NCBI GenBank assembly: GCA_038363925.1
Contig: JAQQWL010000011.1
Location: 124,001 to 188,000, forward strand
Origin: Apiospora phragmitis
Lineage: Eukaryota > Ascomycota > Sordariomycetes > Amphisphaeriales > Apiosporaceae
Direction of reading: 5' to 3'
DNA: 64,000 bases
Part shown: positions 12,489 through 26,600 of the stretch, in pieces
How positions within the stretch are numbered: the stretch's first letter is position 1
How the letters are laid out: each line of letters opens with the position of its first letter
Program-made: the position numbers and the translations under genes
The notes under the pieces: generated by a model
What the model saw: the letters and a program-made list of their open reading frames with translations, nothing else
Told to the model about the DNA's origin: nothing
The model's database searches: none

Positions 12489-15000
12489 TCCCGATGTGGA
12501 GGGTTGCCCAGGGAGAGAAAAAGGTAGTGGGCTGAAGGGTGAAAGCCGGTTGTCCGACGTAGGGCTGCTTTTGTTCTTAGGGCTTTGCCGGGTGGGAGGC
12601 AGACAAGGAAACAGTTTTCTCCAGGTCTCGAACCAATTATCGATGGAAGATACGTGGGTGGCACCTTCTGTTGAAACGACTGCTGGGCACTCGTAAAGGC
12701 CGGCGGCTGCGAGGGAAGGATTGATTAGCATTTTTGTTCAACGACACGAATGATAGCAGTGACGCATGTGTCCATGGTCTAAACAGTTGGAAGTGCGTTC
12801 CCCCACTTAATCTCCAACGTAGCAAGCAGATCGTTTCCCAGCTGGGGGCAATTGGCTTCAACCCCCCATCAAACATGGGAAGACGTGGCAGGCAGCGGGT
12901 TTTCATGTATTTACACTCCGTATGAATATATGAATCCGGGGAGGAGCGTGGAGTGTGGAATGTGCAATGGTATGGAGTTTGGTTTGGCCAAGAGACATGT
13001 TGGAGACGTGTGGCGTTGTCAGAGGTAACAAGACTCAGGAATGAAGTGTGGTCATTCCGTCGACCGTTGCCCCCATGTCTCGCATCTAATATCCCAAAAT
13101 GGCAATTCTCCTCTCTCCCTCTTGATCCAACCCACGTGCTGTTGTGTTTGCTGTGGTATCGAACCAGATTGTGCTGTGGCTGTTGGGAATTCGGGGGATT
13201 TGGAAACAAAGGGCAGAAATTGCAGGAAAAGCGGCAGACTTACAATCAAAAGTGGTGTTGAAACGTACAAGGACGCGGGCGGACTGTCGTAGGCGACGCA
13301 GTGATTGCCAGCCAAGTGAAGGTGGATAGGTCAGTCTCTCGAGGGGACAAGGTAGATGCAGAGGCAATATTCCAGCAACAATGCAAATAAGATCCCAAGT
13401 AGTCCAAGAGGAGCGGGAGTGCTGGCAGGTTATCTGAAGATACAGACAAGAGCCGAGCGAGAAGGTAGGCGGAAACTAGGTCGTCATGCAACCTGAAGTG
13501 AGCAAGTTCGTACAAGTCCCAGGAACTGTGCCGAACGGAAACAGAAAGTGAGAAAATTGTTCGAGAGGTCCAAGGAGCTAAGCCGGGCTGCTGCTATGCA
13601 AGAAAGCAGAATCGGCTCGTTCGCTGATGCTCCGGACATGTATGCCGTCGAAGTGAATCGGCTGGCGATATGGACGATCAGGAAGCAAGAGGAGCTAGAC
13701 GGGTGACAATGAAGGACTGTCAAAATCAAGAGTCTGGGCACAGGCCGGGGGGCTCTTGATTTTTTTTTCGGGCTGGCTGCGAAGAGATTGCGTCGGAGCC
13801 GTTGTCCTTTGTCTAACCTAAATAAATTTTGGGCGTCTCGCACTTCCTTTCTCCTGAGTCACAATCGAAAAAGAGGATTTAGACTCAAAAGTAGTCCAAC
13901 CGGGAAAGCCAAATCAATGAGTCCACGGAAGGGGAGGAATGCAGCAGAGCAGCAACACGAATGATAGCGACGACGACGGGTCAGGTCGAAGTATTGGAAG
14001 GTGAATGAGTCGACCAAAGTTGTGGTTGTTGATGTAATGGGGTTGAATCGGTCCGTTCTCCAGGTTTTTTTTTTTTCCTTTCTCGGTCTTTTCTCTCTCC
14101 AGATTGTGTGAAAACAAGACCACACGGGTTCTCTCGGGTCTCGGTCTGTACGGTTGCGGGTAAGGTGTCGGTTGACCTTGAGGAAGAAGAAATCCACACG
14201 CACGCTTGAAGGGTTATCTTGAGAAGATATAACAATCTTCCAGATATTCCACGACAATGAGAAGCTGCTGTTCTCTTGGGATGGTGGGATTAGAGCGATG
14301 TTGCAAAAAGCAACTGGGGATGGAGGAGGAGGTGGGTTGGCAGGTGAAGGGCTAGTTTAATAATGGTTGGGGCAGAGATACGAGTTGGTTTTGAATGAAT
14401 GGGCCACCCCCCGTCTCGCTCGTCCTGACTTTGCAGGGGATGGGGTCAGAAAAAGATAGGACTGAATGCCTGCAGCAGGGAAATGGACACAGAGAGAGAG
14501 AGAGAAAAAAGAGACACACGCCCCCGGTGAGGTGAGCGAAAATGAATTTATCGTTTGGGGGTGTAGGTACCGGCCCAAGTCACTGACACACGCTCCGTGG
14601 TGCGCTGCACTACCTGGGATGGGGGTCGAGCATACAACCAATGGGGGAGGGAGGCGCTAAGGGCCTAGGGCGTTAGCAGGTGTTGCAGTGCAGGCTGGTG
14701 GTATTTGTGGTGGTAGTGTACTTGTTTAGTTGCAGCTCGCGTCCCAGACCAAGGCCAAGGGGGGGGGGGGTATGAGTGAGCGAACATGGGTGTGGTTCAC
14801 ACAGACAGACTGCAGACTGAGTGCAGAATGAGTCGACTTTTGTTTTTTCAAGGGATGGATGTGAAAATGATGGGATGGGATGGGGGTGGGCCTGGAGCAG
14901 AACTGGAGACGCTTCTGCTGCCAGGCTGCTGGCTGGGTGCTGCTACTGCGGGAGAGCCACTGACTGGGGGTGTTGGCTGGGGCGTGGGTGGAAGCAGAAG
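12489..15000 (-). promoter_or_regulatory. Probable long leader/promoter of the CBM21 gene
   Basis: The stretch upstream of the CBM21 start has no coding match on either strand. On the minus strand it has repeated pyrimidine-rich tracts (around 13340-13380, 13860-14100 and 14470-14520), common in fungal promoters and long 5' leaders. Several short minus-strand open frames could act as upstream ORFs. No transcription start can be fixed. A G10 run lies near 14760. Confidence 0.35.
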
Positions 15001-18000
15001 CAGCTTCAAGCGCAGGCGGTCCCACTCCCACCCAGCCGTGTATTTGTTGGCGCCATCGACACTGTATACCTGAGAATTATGGCGTTGACCGGTTTGCCTA
15101 CATTCAGACAGGAGGAGCCCAGCAGCCAACGCTTATTACGCTACTGCGGACGGGCTTACGGCTACCAAAGATACCATCTCCTTTTTCCACGGCGATGGAT
15201 ATGTTACGTAGTTAGTTGGAATCGTTGGCAGATGGGCTTGGTTATCACAGCCAGGTTTCTCCCTCGCCCTCTGGTCTGTGGCAAGTCGGATAAAGTATCA
15301 ATTTAACTGCGATTAAGGCCAGGAGGAAGAGGTAGGCAAGGTACCGGGAGAATCATGCGAGAACGGACAGAAGAGAGGCGCAGTGGCTTTTTTTTCCTTC
15401 TCACTCTGTTACGCAGCGGACCTTTTTGTCCTGTTCGATAATTGTCAATTGGTCTGCTTGATCGTTTAATCTCACCTCTCGTCATGTTATTAGCCAAGTT
15501 AAGCTACACGGGAAGATTCCCTACTGAGTTAGCCTGCGATGCAACGAGCGGAATCCTTCGATTCATCAACAATTGCTGGGTATTGTGTTTCGAAAGGCCA
15601 GTGACAACCCTGCAATCGTCTTCCCTGCCTAGCTCCCCAGCTCTCTGTCTCTCTCTTTACCCTCTACCAATGTCAAACCCAAGAAAAACCATAACTCACT
15701 GCCTGTGCACTGTAACGCGCGCCCGGGCCCTGATGGAGAATGGACAATGAGCCTCATCAAGAATTTCTAGCCGTATCGCTGATCATTCGCTATTATCTTC
15801 GAAACATTGTCCGGGGGGAGGCATCATGTTCCTTCGCTTATTTGGTCGCGGTTCTTGTGACCAACGATGTGTGCGTCTGCATCAATAGAAGGGAACTCTC
15901 TGTCAACCGATCGTATGCGAAAACCCCCATTTGATGCCTGAACCATCAACATGTCGACATGCGTCGTGGATGCGTACGTATTTGCGGGCAACTCTTCTAT
16001 GCAATGCAACTGGGTGGGGATGATTTATGTAGAGACGAGACGGACGGACTAGAGAATGGAGTCTCGACTTTTCAATTCTGTCTCTGTTTCTTGTCTCTCT
16101 GCTCTCTCTGTTGCTAACAGGCCGTCCATCGAATCGCTAGCCTGCCTGCCCGTGCTCTCTGTGGATAAGTTTGCATATACAGAGAGCGAGGGCCAGAAAG
16201 AGGGCCGCGGAGACCGTACTAAATTTACCAAGTAGCCTACAGGGGGCCCCTGTGGCAGCGTGGTCTATTATTTGCCGTTTTGATCCAGCTGCACGACACG
16301 CACGATGATGACGTCGTAGTGCAACAAGGAATGGCACCAGTCTTGAGTCTGCTAATCCCCAGAAGAAAACCCCCCATTGGAGCACACGATGGCTTCGTTT
16401 CTGCTTGCCCCAGTCAGGTCTATTACCTGCCGTATGGACATTGGGCAATTGATTCCCCATATGCAGTTCGACAGCCGCCAATAACAAACAATACTGCATT
16501 TCTACAGGGTCGGAGAAGTCTTGCCCCCTGTCGACGATCCCCGCCGAGCAAGGGGGTCCATTTTCTCACGCCATGTCCGAATCTCAAAAGCAGGCCGGAG
16601 TTCATTGATAGGTCTTAAACAACAACAGTCGTATATCAACAGTACATAATATGGCACTGCGTAACACGATGATCACAGTAGGCCGCGCCATCCAACATGG
16701 CATACCCAACGAATTTTGATGATTATCACCTTGGACGCGAGCTTTGTGAAGTCCGTATCTGAGGCGACAATTGCTAGGCTCATACGTGCGCACACTGTGC
16801 GATAATAAATCCGCAGTTTATTTCATTTTGGCTTCATGGCAGAATCGCCTGATGCAATGTCAATGTCAATCGTTTTGTATGCGGTTAGAGTTTCAACAGT
16901 CTTCTGGCAATATGCATTCCGCCAAGAAACCCTTTTTCTCATATTCATGTCATGGCCGATGCAGAGCTGTCTATCTGTCACTCTTTCTGGGAATCCTGTT
17001 AAAGATGTTATCGTCAGTTGCCGTTCCCAACTCCCACCTCCCACTTCGCTCCAGCTAGTCCGCCAGGCCCAGTCCCTATCCGTCCCATCCTTCTATCAAA
17101 TGCGAGCTATATCTTCAAACAGCCTCCGTTAAAGGGGACTGTTTTTCTTAACGGCATTGACCGTGTGCGGTGAGTTTTTTGTCGTCTAATGGGCGTCGTC
17201 GAGTGGCGAGACAGGAAAGCCTAATGCTGAAAGCTTCAAGCCTTCAAGCCCCCCGGCCGCTACGATCTGGGTGCATGCAGATGTAAGCGCCGAACATCGT
17301 CGGGTATGCCATCTCCCCGGCTCGGAGAGGGGAGCCCCGGCTTTTCTTACTTGGACATTCAATCATTGAGGGTCCCCTTACATGACTTCCCCAGCTGCTA
17401 TGGATGGGATTTGGCGTGCCCCGTACATGCCATTCTGCACATTCGGCACTAACGTGACTACATATCGCGCATATCGCAGCCCAGAACCTGTCCGGTATCT
17501 GCACTATGGTGTTTTGAGTTTGCGCCAGGCGTGCCCACGCGCACCGACTCTCAAACGTCGGTGTGAAGACGCCCGTCACGAAATATCAGACGGAAGAGGA
17601 AGAAGAACGGAAAATCGAGTGCTTAAGTTGATGCTATGTAGTAGTATGTATCTAGTAGACTGCATATGCATATTCATATCCCGTAGGTTAGACTGTCAAA
17701 TCCCATGTCGACTTGACCAAATTTGGCATCTTGTCACTGACCAATTTCGAACCCAATCCGTGACCATCTGAACTAAGACATGAAACACCGCCTGTCGATA
17801 TGGCATTCTTGAGGCCAGATGGACGTCGCGTCGTATCGCCTGATGTTGGCGAGTCAGTAGTCCCTCGAAAATCCTCCGATTCGACAACATGTTACCCGGC
17901 CCGGAGTACTCCACCGTAGCATAGAAAGGACCGCTATCGTGTCTTTACAGGCAACAAGACATTCGCCCAGCGTTCCCACTTTCTCCATGCGAATCATATC

Positions 18001-20930
18001 AATCACGCCAGACCGTCACATGAGCTAAGGTAGGTATGTACTGTATGGAGAGGATATGGAGAGCATGCAGCAAGGGCAATTCATATGCTGCCTCTGCCTC
18101 ATCCAGAACAGGACTGCCTGACTTAACCTTGCAGTTGGCCAAGGATTGTCTTTGCAGACTCGGCTCGGCGTGGGTGGAGACCAAGCAGTCTATTGCGCGC
18201 ACACAATGTCTCGGGAGTCGGGACCTTTACTCCAAACAAAACTCCAGACAGCACTCCAGAGTCTGCGAACTGGGAAATCCTGGAGCAATAGAGCCACCCA
18301 GGGCTGTTCGTTATCAGCCAATGAGAGCCCCGGATGGGGTTACCGTATCTCATGTCTGGCATGGCCGCACAGTCTGTTGTTCACTGTCTCGCTCTTGTGG
18401 GTACGAACGATATGATATTCCCCATTGCCTCGCCTGGTTGACAAATCTACAGAAACATTCTCCCCGCGAAGCGATGGCGATGGGGGACATTTAGTCAAAC
18501 AATGACTGACATTCGGCGCCGCAACCCACCTAGAGAGTTAGAGACAGACCAGACTCAGTATCAAACCCAGGCGGCGAAGCATTGCTCCTTCGAGACAGGA
18601 CGACCTAAGCGAAAACCCACCGCCTGCCGCCATCCATTTTGACTTTCAGCTGGACTTATCGCCGAACAGGGGCGTTTTGAATTAAACATGCTATTACTCC
18701 GTATTCTCTTGACTAACAAGAAGAAGAAGAAGAAGAAGGATGGAGTCTTGCGCACACACACACACACTGTCCACACCCCCCTTTCTTCTTCCCGCCCCGA
18801 CAAGACGACCGGTCTGGTCTGGCAGCGATAGTGTATTGCCGACTTTCCCTTTCCTGACGCTTGGACTATCTCGAAAGCGAACCCGCGGTGCCGGAATGCA
18901 ACATTCATGATAGCGCAACGGTCGGCCCTGATTCGTCAAAACCCCCCCTGCGCTCCGGCGGTGGGAGGTGGCGCTTACGCCAACCCTTGCCCCTTGCTTA
19001 GCCCCCAAGCCCCATCCCATCCTCAGGCCATTCTGTGTCGGGTATTGACTAACACACAAAGCTGATAAGAATGAGCCACAAGTCAGTGTCAGGTCAGTAT
19101 GAACGCGAAAACTCGAACGTCGGACACACCTATCTGACATGAGGCTCTCGTCAAGTCTTCCAGGAGATTTCTCAGGCCGCTTTCTTCTGGTTCGCTTCTA
19201 CAAGCAGTAAGCCACCGATCGACAGATGGGCTGGCGTCATCTTTACATCTCTCGGATAAATTGAGGAAGGTGGCTTCGGATAACGCCTCCTCGGATACGT
19301 CTCATCATGCCACTTCGCTACCTCCATAATCAAGTAATATCACACACTTCAAGCAGCATCCAGAATCTCCCCTCCGGATGCGGCGGTGTTTATCTTGAGA
19401 GATGCGAGACATACACAACAACCATTTGCCGGGCGCCGATCCGCACTGGATTGGGTGAGTGTCTAGACCGCCCGATTTCCCAAATCCATGCCCCTCGTCG
19501 CATCAGGCCAAGCAACCCCCGTCTGCCCGTCGTCCACTATCATGCTCCCCACTGTCCACGAAGGCTCCACCCATCACATTTTTAGTAAGAGGAGCCACAA
19601 GCATTTTCCGTCCTGGCTGGTGGGGAGAGAAAGATGCGCAACGACTTCACAAAGGATGGACTGCGTATTGTCGCTCGAAATTACATGACCAATATCAACT
19701 GGAAGGTGTTCTTCAGCCGTCCGACAGGCAGACGATTCTGCAGCCAAGTTTGATGTATTTCCTATCGTCGCGAGCAAAATAGCGTTATCAGCCAGCCGTT
19801 CCGACACCGGCCAGCCTTTTCGGGTTTTGCAGGGTGTGCGAGGTGAGGCAATGATAGGTGATAGGCTGTCGCTCTGATGAGATGATGCTGCAGGGAATTT
19901 CGACCTGTCAGGACACAGGCACACATGCACATGTAGATTGCCGTGTCGGAACTCGATGTCGTTCTGTTTGCATCATCCAAGATGAAAAACAGGGTCCTGC
20001 GACGAGAATGAATGGTCTCTGCTTCGCCAACCCGACAATCCCCTTCTTGTTCGTCCGTCCAGGTATGGGATTGGTTTAGCTACGACCAACCGATGGATGT
20101 GCCTTTTCCTTCTACGTGTATGATTCGCTACATACCTACGGAGTCGGTAGGGCACACATACACTCGGCGACGATGGTCTAAGCCCGTTGTAGTAGTGGCA
20201 CAATGCACAATATATACAGCAGAGTACGACATCATCCACCAATATTTCGTCAACGACGACAGTTTTCGCTGAGATCGGCAGGAATCACTGCTGAGATAGT
20301 TGCTAATCTGGGGGAGATATACATATGCAAGAGTAAGCATACAGCGAAACGCCAGATCAAGAAACTGCGACAGCGAATGCGTGCACACATCCATCATTCC
20401 CACCACGCACACACACCAGCCAAGCCAACACTCAACGCGCAACAACACGCTTCGAAACAACCTCAGATCATGAAGAAAAGTGAGATAAATACACACGAAT
20501 ATGGTATTTGTTTGAGGAACTAAACGGAACAGGTTTTTCATTAGCAGGGCCATTGGCTGGCATGGCCGAGCAGCCGCCTCGAAAGGTCGAAAACAGGAGA
20601 GCTGCGCCAATCAGGCCATAGTTGCACGATGAAAAGGGTAACACTTGGACCAAAATTTTCTTCTTCTTTTATCGTCTTTTTTTCCTTTTCCTTGTTTGTA
20701 CCACCGAGACCGTTGAACACGAGGGGTTCAGTTCTTCTTCTTCGCCATGACTGGGCTGCCACGAGAGCGCAAAACCTGTGTCTTACCTAAGCCAAGCGCC
20801 CCAAAGCACACGCAGAAAGCCTAGATTTGCTCTTAGGCTGTGATCGGCCCGAATTTAACGCCATAGCAGTAAATTCAATTCTCTACTTTATTAGCTGCAG
20901 GGATCAGCTGAAGTACCGAATATACGTAAT
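15001..20930. other. Gene-free stretch of ordinary composition
   Basis: I read both strands and found no frame with a recognisable family, conserved motif or credible intron-exon structure. The longest frames are about 150-160 codons, are arginine/cysteine-rich and look random. Microsatellites near 18.72-18.77 kb are listed separately. Confidence 0.45.
18718..18768. repeat. AAG and CA microsatellites
   Basis: An (AAG)7 run at about 18718-18738 is followed by a CA run at about 18753-18768. Confidence 0.8.
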
Positions 20931-20974
20931 AAGGAATTAACTTAATAAATAATAAAGAAAAAGCTCGAGGCGCG

Positions 20975-21005
<31 letters not shown>

Positions 21006-21449
21006 GTAGTTATATTAAATAATCTCACTAACACATTTATTTTATTAATTAAATTAATCGAAGCTTTAATAAAGATTTAATAAAAGATTAAAGTTATATT
21101 AATTAATTTAACCTTTACTTTAACTATTATTATATATTACTTTAAATAAGTTTTTTTCTTTAGTTTAATTAATTTAATTTATATATATCGCCGTCGAAAT
21201 TTCGTAGCTTTTATTAAATAAAACTAGCTTTATAATATAAAGAAATATAAATTAATAAGTTTTAATTATTTATAACGTAGTTTATTACTAAGTTAATTAT
21301 ATTATTAAATTAACTACTTTATTTTATATTTTATTACTTTTATATAAATTAATTTAATTTTAATACTTTAAATTAATTAAAATTACTCTTTATTTAATTC
21401 GTTATTTAATTTTAGAACCTTTTTATATATTCTCGTATTATAACTTATC

Positions 21450-22960
21450 TCGCCGTAGATATTTATAACGCTTTCTACCGGTCGCCCTCCGCTTTAATAA
21501 ACCCCTTGTTCCGTATTTATTAATCGCTAGACGCTTCCCTTTTACCTTCTCGTCTTATAACTTTTAAGATTCCTATATAATAAGGGCTCTTTTAAACTAA
21601 ACGCGCGATTTTTTAACTCTCCGGTGTTTAAAAGGTATTAAATTAGCCTTTTATAAAGTACGTGTTTAACTTTTTATAAGAGTTATTTTACATATTATTA
21701 TATATATATTTTTCTTTATTTAATTTATTAAAATTAATATCGAAAAGCTCTTTTAATAAATAAAGTGTTTAATTATTTATTAAAATTTAAGTAACGTTTA
21801 AGGCTTATAAGTACTAATCGTCCCTAAACGCGACGAGTTAAGTATAAGCGTTCGAAAACGTATATTTAATTTATTAATTATTTTATTCGAGTAGTAAAGT
21901 ATTAAGCTAGATACGTTATTTAAATTTAATATTAATTTTTATAAAAATAATAAAATACACGGCTTTAAAAGCGATAAAAGATTTTAACTTCATAATATAA
22001 TTTATTAGCGCTTTAATAAATAGTTTAATTTCTTAAATAAATACGCTTAAATAACGAATAAAATGCTATATTTAAAGGTTAAAGTAAGTAAGAAAAGTAG
22101 GGAGGTATATTAAGCGTAATAATATCGTTATTTTTATAATATTCTTCGAATTTAGTTAAAATATAGCTTTCGTAACCGTTTAAAATTAAGAGGCGATAAA
22201 AGCCTTTTATTCGCGCTTTAATATATTTATTAAAGTATCGAATTTAATTTAAGCTTGTTTCGTTATTAATTTAGTCGTTAAAAGTCGGTTTAATTACTTA
22301 ATCGATTAGTAAGTCGTATTTACGAAAATTAGTTTACGAAGTAATATTAATTTTAAACGATTAAAAACGGCGAAATATATTAGTTTTACGAATTAATATA
22401 TTTAATAGCCGTTAATTATTCTTAATTATTAAACTAAACTAACTTAAATTTTTTATAATAATCGAAGCGTATTATAACGAGTATTAACTCGATTATATTT
22501 ATTATAAAGCCGGTTTTATTAAAATTTTATATATTTTTATTTAAAATATCGTATTTAGTTTTAATATTCACGATTAGCGCGAACTAGTCGAAAATAACAC
22601 TTAATTTAATATAAAGAGCTTTTTAATAATTATATTAACGGTTTATTTAAGTTTTAAAGTCCGGGTTACGGTCGATAAAGCGTTTAACCTAGTACTTGTC
22701 GACGCGGTCGCCGCCGCGCGATTTTAAAAAGAATTAGCTATATTTTTTATAATATTAATATTAAGAAGAATTTTTCGAGTATTTAAATTAATTATATAAT
22801 TACGAAGCACTTCTTTTTTAATTAAATTTAATTTATATTATAAATATCGGATTTCGCGTCGAGATTTAATACCGTGGAGTCGGTCGCCTAGAGTAGCTCG
22901 GAGGACGTCGTACACTTTCGCAGCAGCTTTTTAGCTAATTCGATTCGGACCTTCTCGCGT
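21450..22960 (-). pseudogene. RIP-degraded pogo/Fot-type DDE transposase
   Basis: Reading the minus strand through many stops shows the family's parts in order. An N-terminal helix-turn-helix remnant (DRLHGIKSRREIR, about 22855-22940) is followed by KRFIDRNPDFKT (about 22665-22700). The catalytic core is RLLILNGYESY (about 22150-22195), then ITLNIPPYFSYLL and PLNIAFYSLFKRIY (to about 22040). In active relatives the core reads LILDGHxSH, so the catalytic Asp has become Asn, a G-to-A change expected from RIP on the other strand. A basic C-terminal tail remnant follows. The copy is dead. Confidence 0.75.
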
Positions 22961-23495
22961 CGTTTAAATTATTAAAACGATATAATCTTTTTTCGATTAA
23001 ATCGATATTATAGTTATAAAGAAACTACGTATTAAATTTTAATTATATAAATCGAAAAAAAGAGTGGCCGACTTAATAATATAATTAACTTAGTGATAAA
23101 CCACGTTATTACTTATAATATTTATTAATATATAATTATAAATATATTTTATAAGATTTAGCTTTTTTTATTACGTTATTAATTTTAAAATTATATATAT
23201 ATATAATATTAATTATATTAATATAATTATAAAGAACTATAGCTTTAAATTTAATATAACTTTTAAAATAATATATTAATTATAAAATAATTATATATAC
23301 GTTTTATATAATTTTAATGTTAATAATAATATAATTTAAATAACTTTAAAAATAAACTTTATATATATTTAAACTAATTAATAATAGCTCGTTATAATAT
23401 ATTATAAGCTAATATATATAAATTAATTAATAAATTTATAAATATTAAAAAGTTTATTAAAGTAATATATCTTATATTAATTAATAATTTTTTTT

Positions 23496-23540
23496 AACTT
23501 ATTATATTATAACTTATTATATTATAACTTATTAAATTAA
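23496..23540. repeat. 15-bp tandem repeat
   Basis: The unit AACTTATTATATTAT occurs twice exactly and a third time imperfectly, inside the AT-rich block. Confidence 0.75.
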
Positions 23541-23640
23541 ATTAAATTTATTATTAAAATAAATATAACGCTCTTAATTTAACGATTACCTTTAAAGGGT
23601 GGTTACATTTATATAATAGCGTTAAATTCGAGCCGATCAC

Positions 23641-26600
23641 AGCCTTATGGCTTCTAGAATTCGCCCAACAACAAGATACGCCGCGCACTTGACATGAGAT
23701 GACATTTCCCCAAAATGCAGAGTAAGCTCTTGAACTTACCGATGAATAGACGCCTACGTATAAACACAAGTACACACTTGTATATCCGTACATCATTATC
23801 TATCGTTGCTAGTCGTACTATCAATTGCATGCTCCTCCAAGTCCATCCAGCATTAGCAGGTTGTACCAAATGGACACAGGGGACTCAGATGCACTGTACT
23901 CAGTTTGGGGCCGCTAATAGATAAAAAAAACCACAGTGCGTGCGACGGATTGAGCATTGGTCAAGCGATTGCATAAGACAAAGATCATATCGGAACTTAT
24001 TATACCCAAGGCTCTTGGCAATGGCCCAAGCTCCTTGTTTTTGGTGTGCTGCCAACCCCTGTAGCTTGTCTTTTGCTAGCCCCTCACCTCCATACAAGAT
24101 AAACTTCAACAGATTGGCCTCACTGCGACGCAACCGACCACATTACTGGCATCTTCACCGTTCGCCTCTTTCGCTTCGCCTCCTGCCTCTCCGATATCAG
24201 TAAGCTGTGGCTCGCAGCTCGTATCTATGCACTCCCAACAAAGATCTCACACCCTCATCCATCCAGCAGACGTATGCAGTATGTGTTCGCTGGGGGTGTA
24301 CATTAGCACATCGTAACGGGTCCGCATTTCGTCATTCCCTTTCCGTCATCTTTCGAAGCCTGTACGATGATGGGCTGGTATCATGTATGTATCAACGTCG
24401 AAATATCCAAATATGATGTGAGTGCCTGCTTAATGGTTGCCCCCATCCGCCAAGAAAGACAATTCTGGTGCATCGGGAAGAGCGACGAGAAGGTTGAGTT
24501 TAGGCTGCTTTACGTTTTTGCCTCAACTGCGACGCTTGGAACGCTGCGGAATCGTTCCAAGACTCGGAATATTGCTATTGCTGCTGCTGTAGGTGCAGGT
24601 CATGTCACGTTGCCCGCGACCACATAGTTACCTGCTTCCATACATATGCTGTTTACTGCTGCACTAACTCCCAGCGAAGGAACGATAGAAGAAGGTAGAA
24701 GAAAGCATATACCGCCTTCGAACCGGTCATGCCGCAACCATCACCGAACATCCCTACCTACTAGACGCACATCAAACGCATACTGGTGAACTTTTACTGG
24801 CCTGACACCGTACCTGACTGAGTCGATTGCGAATGGAGACATGCGCGCGCAATAAATAGCATACCCATGTCCATCATCAAATCCCCAACACAAATGCGAG
24901 GAGGCTCAAACCGATGATCGACGGGCCAGGTCCAGCAACGGCCGCGTCTGTGAAACAATAACCAATGGGTCTCTCAAGTAACCGGCCATGGCCCATGGTC
25001 TTCAGATCCTGATCGTTCGTCGTTCGGAGGAAGAGGGGGAATCACCTTCGGACCTCAGGCCGCATCCCCACCATCGTGAAGTTTACCGGCCCATGGCCTT
25101 TTTTTTACCTTGTGGGATTTTGACATCTGCTTGCTACAGGACTGTTACTTTGCCCTTATTTGACGGCGTTGGCAAGGATTGCCATCTTTGGTCTGGTCCC
25201 CTTGCCCGCCCACCACCACCTGCAGAAACCTTTCCCACACCACCACACACCCTGTACTTGCTGCACGACACTGACTTCATGTTAACCCCCTTGCCCTGCC
25301 GGCGGCCAATGATGGCCTAAGGAAGGCCAATCAACCTGGTTTCATGCATAGATATCAATCTTTTTGTTATTATTAATACCACAACCAGACCGGCGGCGGC
25401 AGTAGGAAACAACGGCGAGACGAGGCATATACACGTTATCATCACCACCACCGTCGCTACCACCTACCTACAAATTTGAACACACAAGCGTGCCACTCAG
25501 GTCAAACGTCCTCCCTTCTTCTTGCCAACGTTCAAGGAAAGTAAGTCGCTTGCGGTTTCGCGCGGCTCATGTCTCTCGGCGTTGATAATACCTCCTCCTT
25601 CATATTTTTGTTGTTATGCGTCTGAAACATCATGATGAACCGGCCGTGGACGAATCAGGCAACCCGTTCCTAGTCTGTCTTACACACACACGTCCAAGCT
25701 GGAAAAAGTCTCAGAGGAACTCGGCACCGTTCACACATACACTCGTCACCCTACTGCTATCTATCTATCGCTGCCGAAATCTGTATTCGGCGCGTTTATC
25801 TCTCACCTGCCCAAAACAGTTGGTGAGGGATGATTGGCGCCAGGTAATGTGAAAGCTTGCGTACACGAATAGGTAATATAGGTAAGTGCATAATGAGCAC
25901 ATGGCTTTCGGGAGCGGCACAGTACACACTCTTGAGGTTCTCGCGAAGCACGTCTACCTCCACCGGCGCCGTCGGGGACGATGTTGCGCAGCGGTGGATA
26001 TGATTGCCTCGGAAACTACTGAAATGGAGCATACATGGGTGAGCCCATTGGTGGTATCTCCGGGCGGCCCCTCTGGCGATCGACGCTCAACACTTCTGGA
26101 TTGGGAGCAGTGGAGTGCAACGAAATACAATCCCGCTTATTAGAGCAGATTATACGGCAGGGGTCTAAAATGTCGTCGACCTAGAGCGCTTTAGGACTTT
26201 CATCGACAATCGACATGGCCATGGGCTTTTTCTCAACTCAACAGGATACTAATCCCTGTGAAAGGTTTTTGTTTTTGGCTGTGCTGCCGCGACAAGCCCT
26301 CGGCGTACTACTCGCAGCAGTAGCAGCAGCAGCAGCAGCATATTTTTCACGCATGGGAAAATGCTACTACGTGAGTAAGGAACATGCCCGTACCTGAAGA
26401 TCATTGACCACCCGGGCTCCGAGCCCGCCAGGAAAGGGAACTTCCCGCTAGTTGGTGAACTCGGACCAATTTGGAGGAGTTTTTATTCCTTGCTTGTTGC
26501 CTGCTGCGTCTCTTCGAGATACGATCAATTTTGTTGGAGCATTGAACTCACTCAGCATTGACGCCGAATGGATTCGTCTTCTCGCATTACACCATGCGCG

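Larger units (their letters stand above)
20931..23640. mobile_element. AT-rich RIP-mutated transposon block
   Basis: Composition changes abruptly to TpA-dominated sequence, with CpA and TpG very scarce but CpG retained, the classical RIP signature. The block includes a poly-T/poly-A stretch near 20975-21005 and encodes, on the minus strand, a ruined pogo/Fot-type transposase (separate entry). No terminal inverted repeats could be matched at its ends, so the borders are approximate. Confidence 0.85.

Noticed and set aside
20931..23640. Centromere or mitochondrial DNA insertion
   Set aside because: The AT richness is explained by RIP dinucleotide bias and readable transposase remains.
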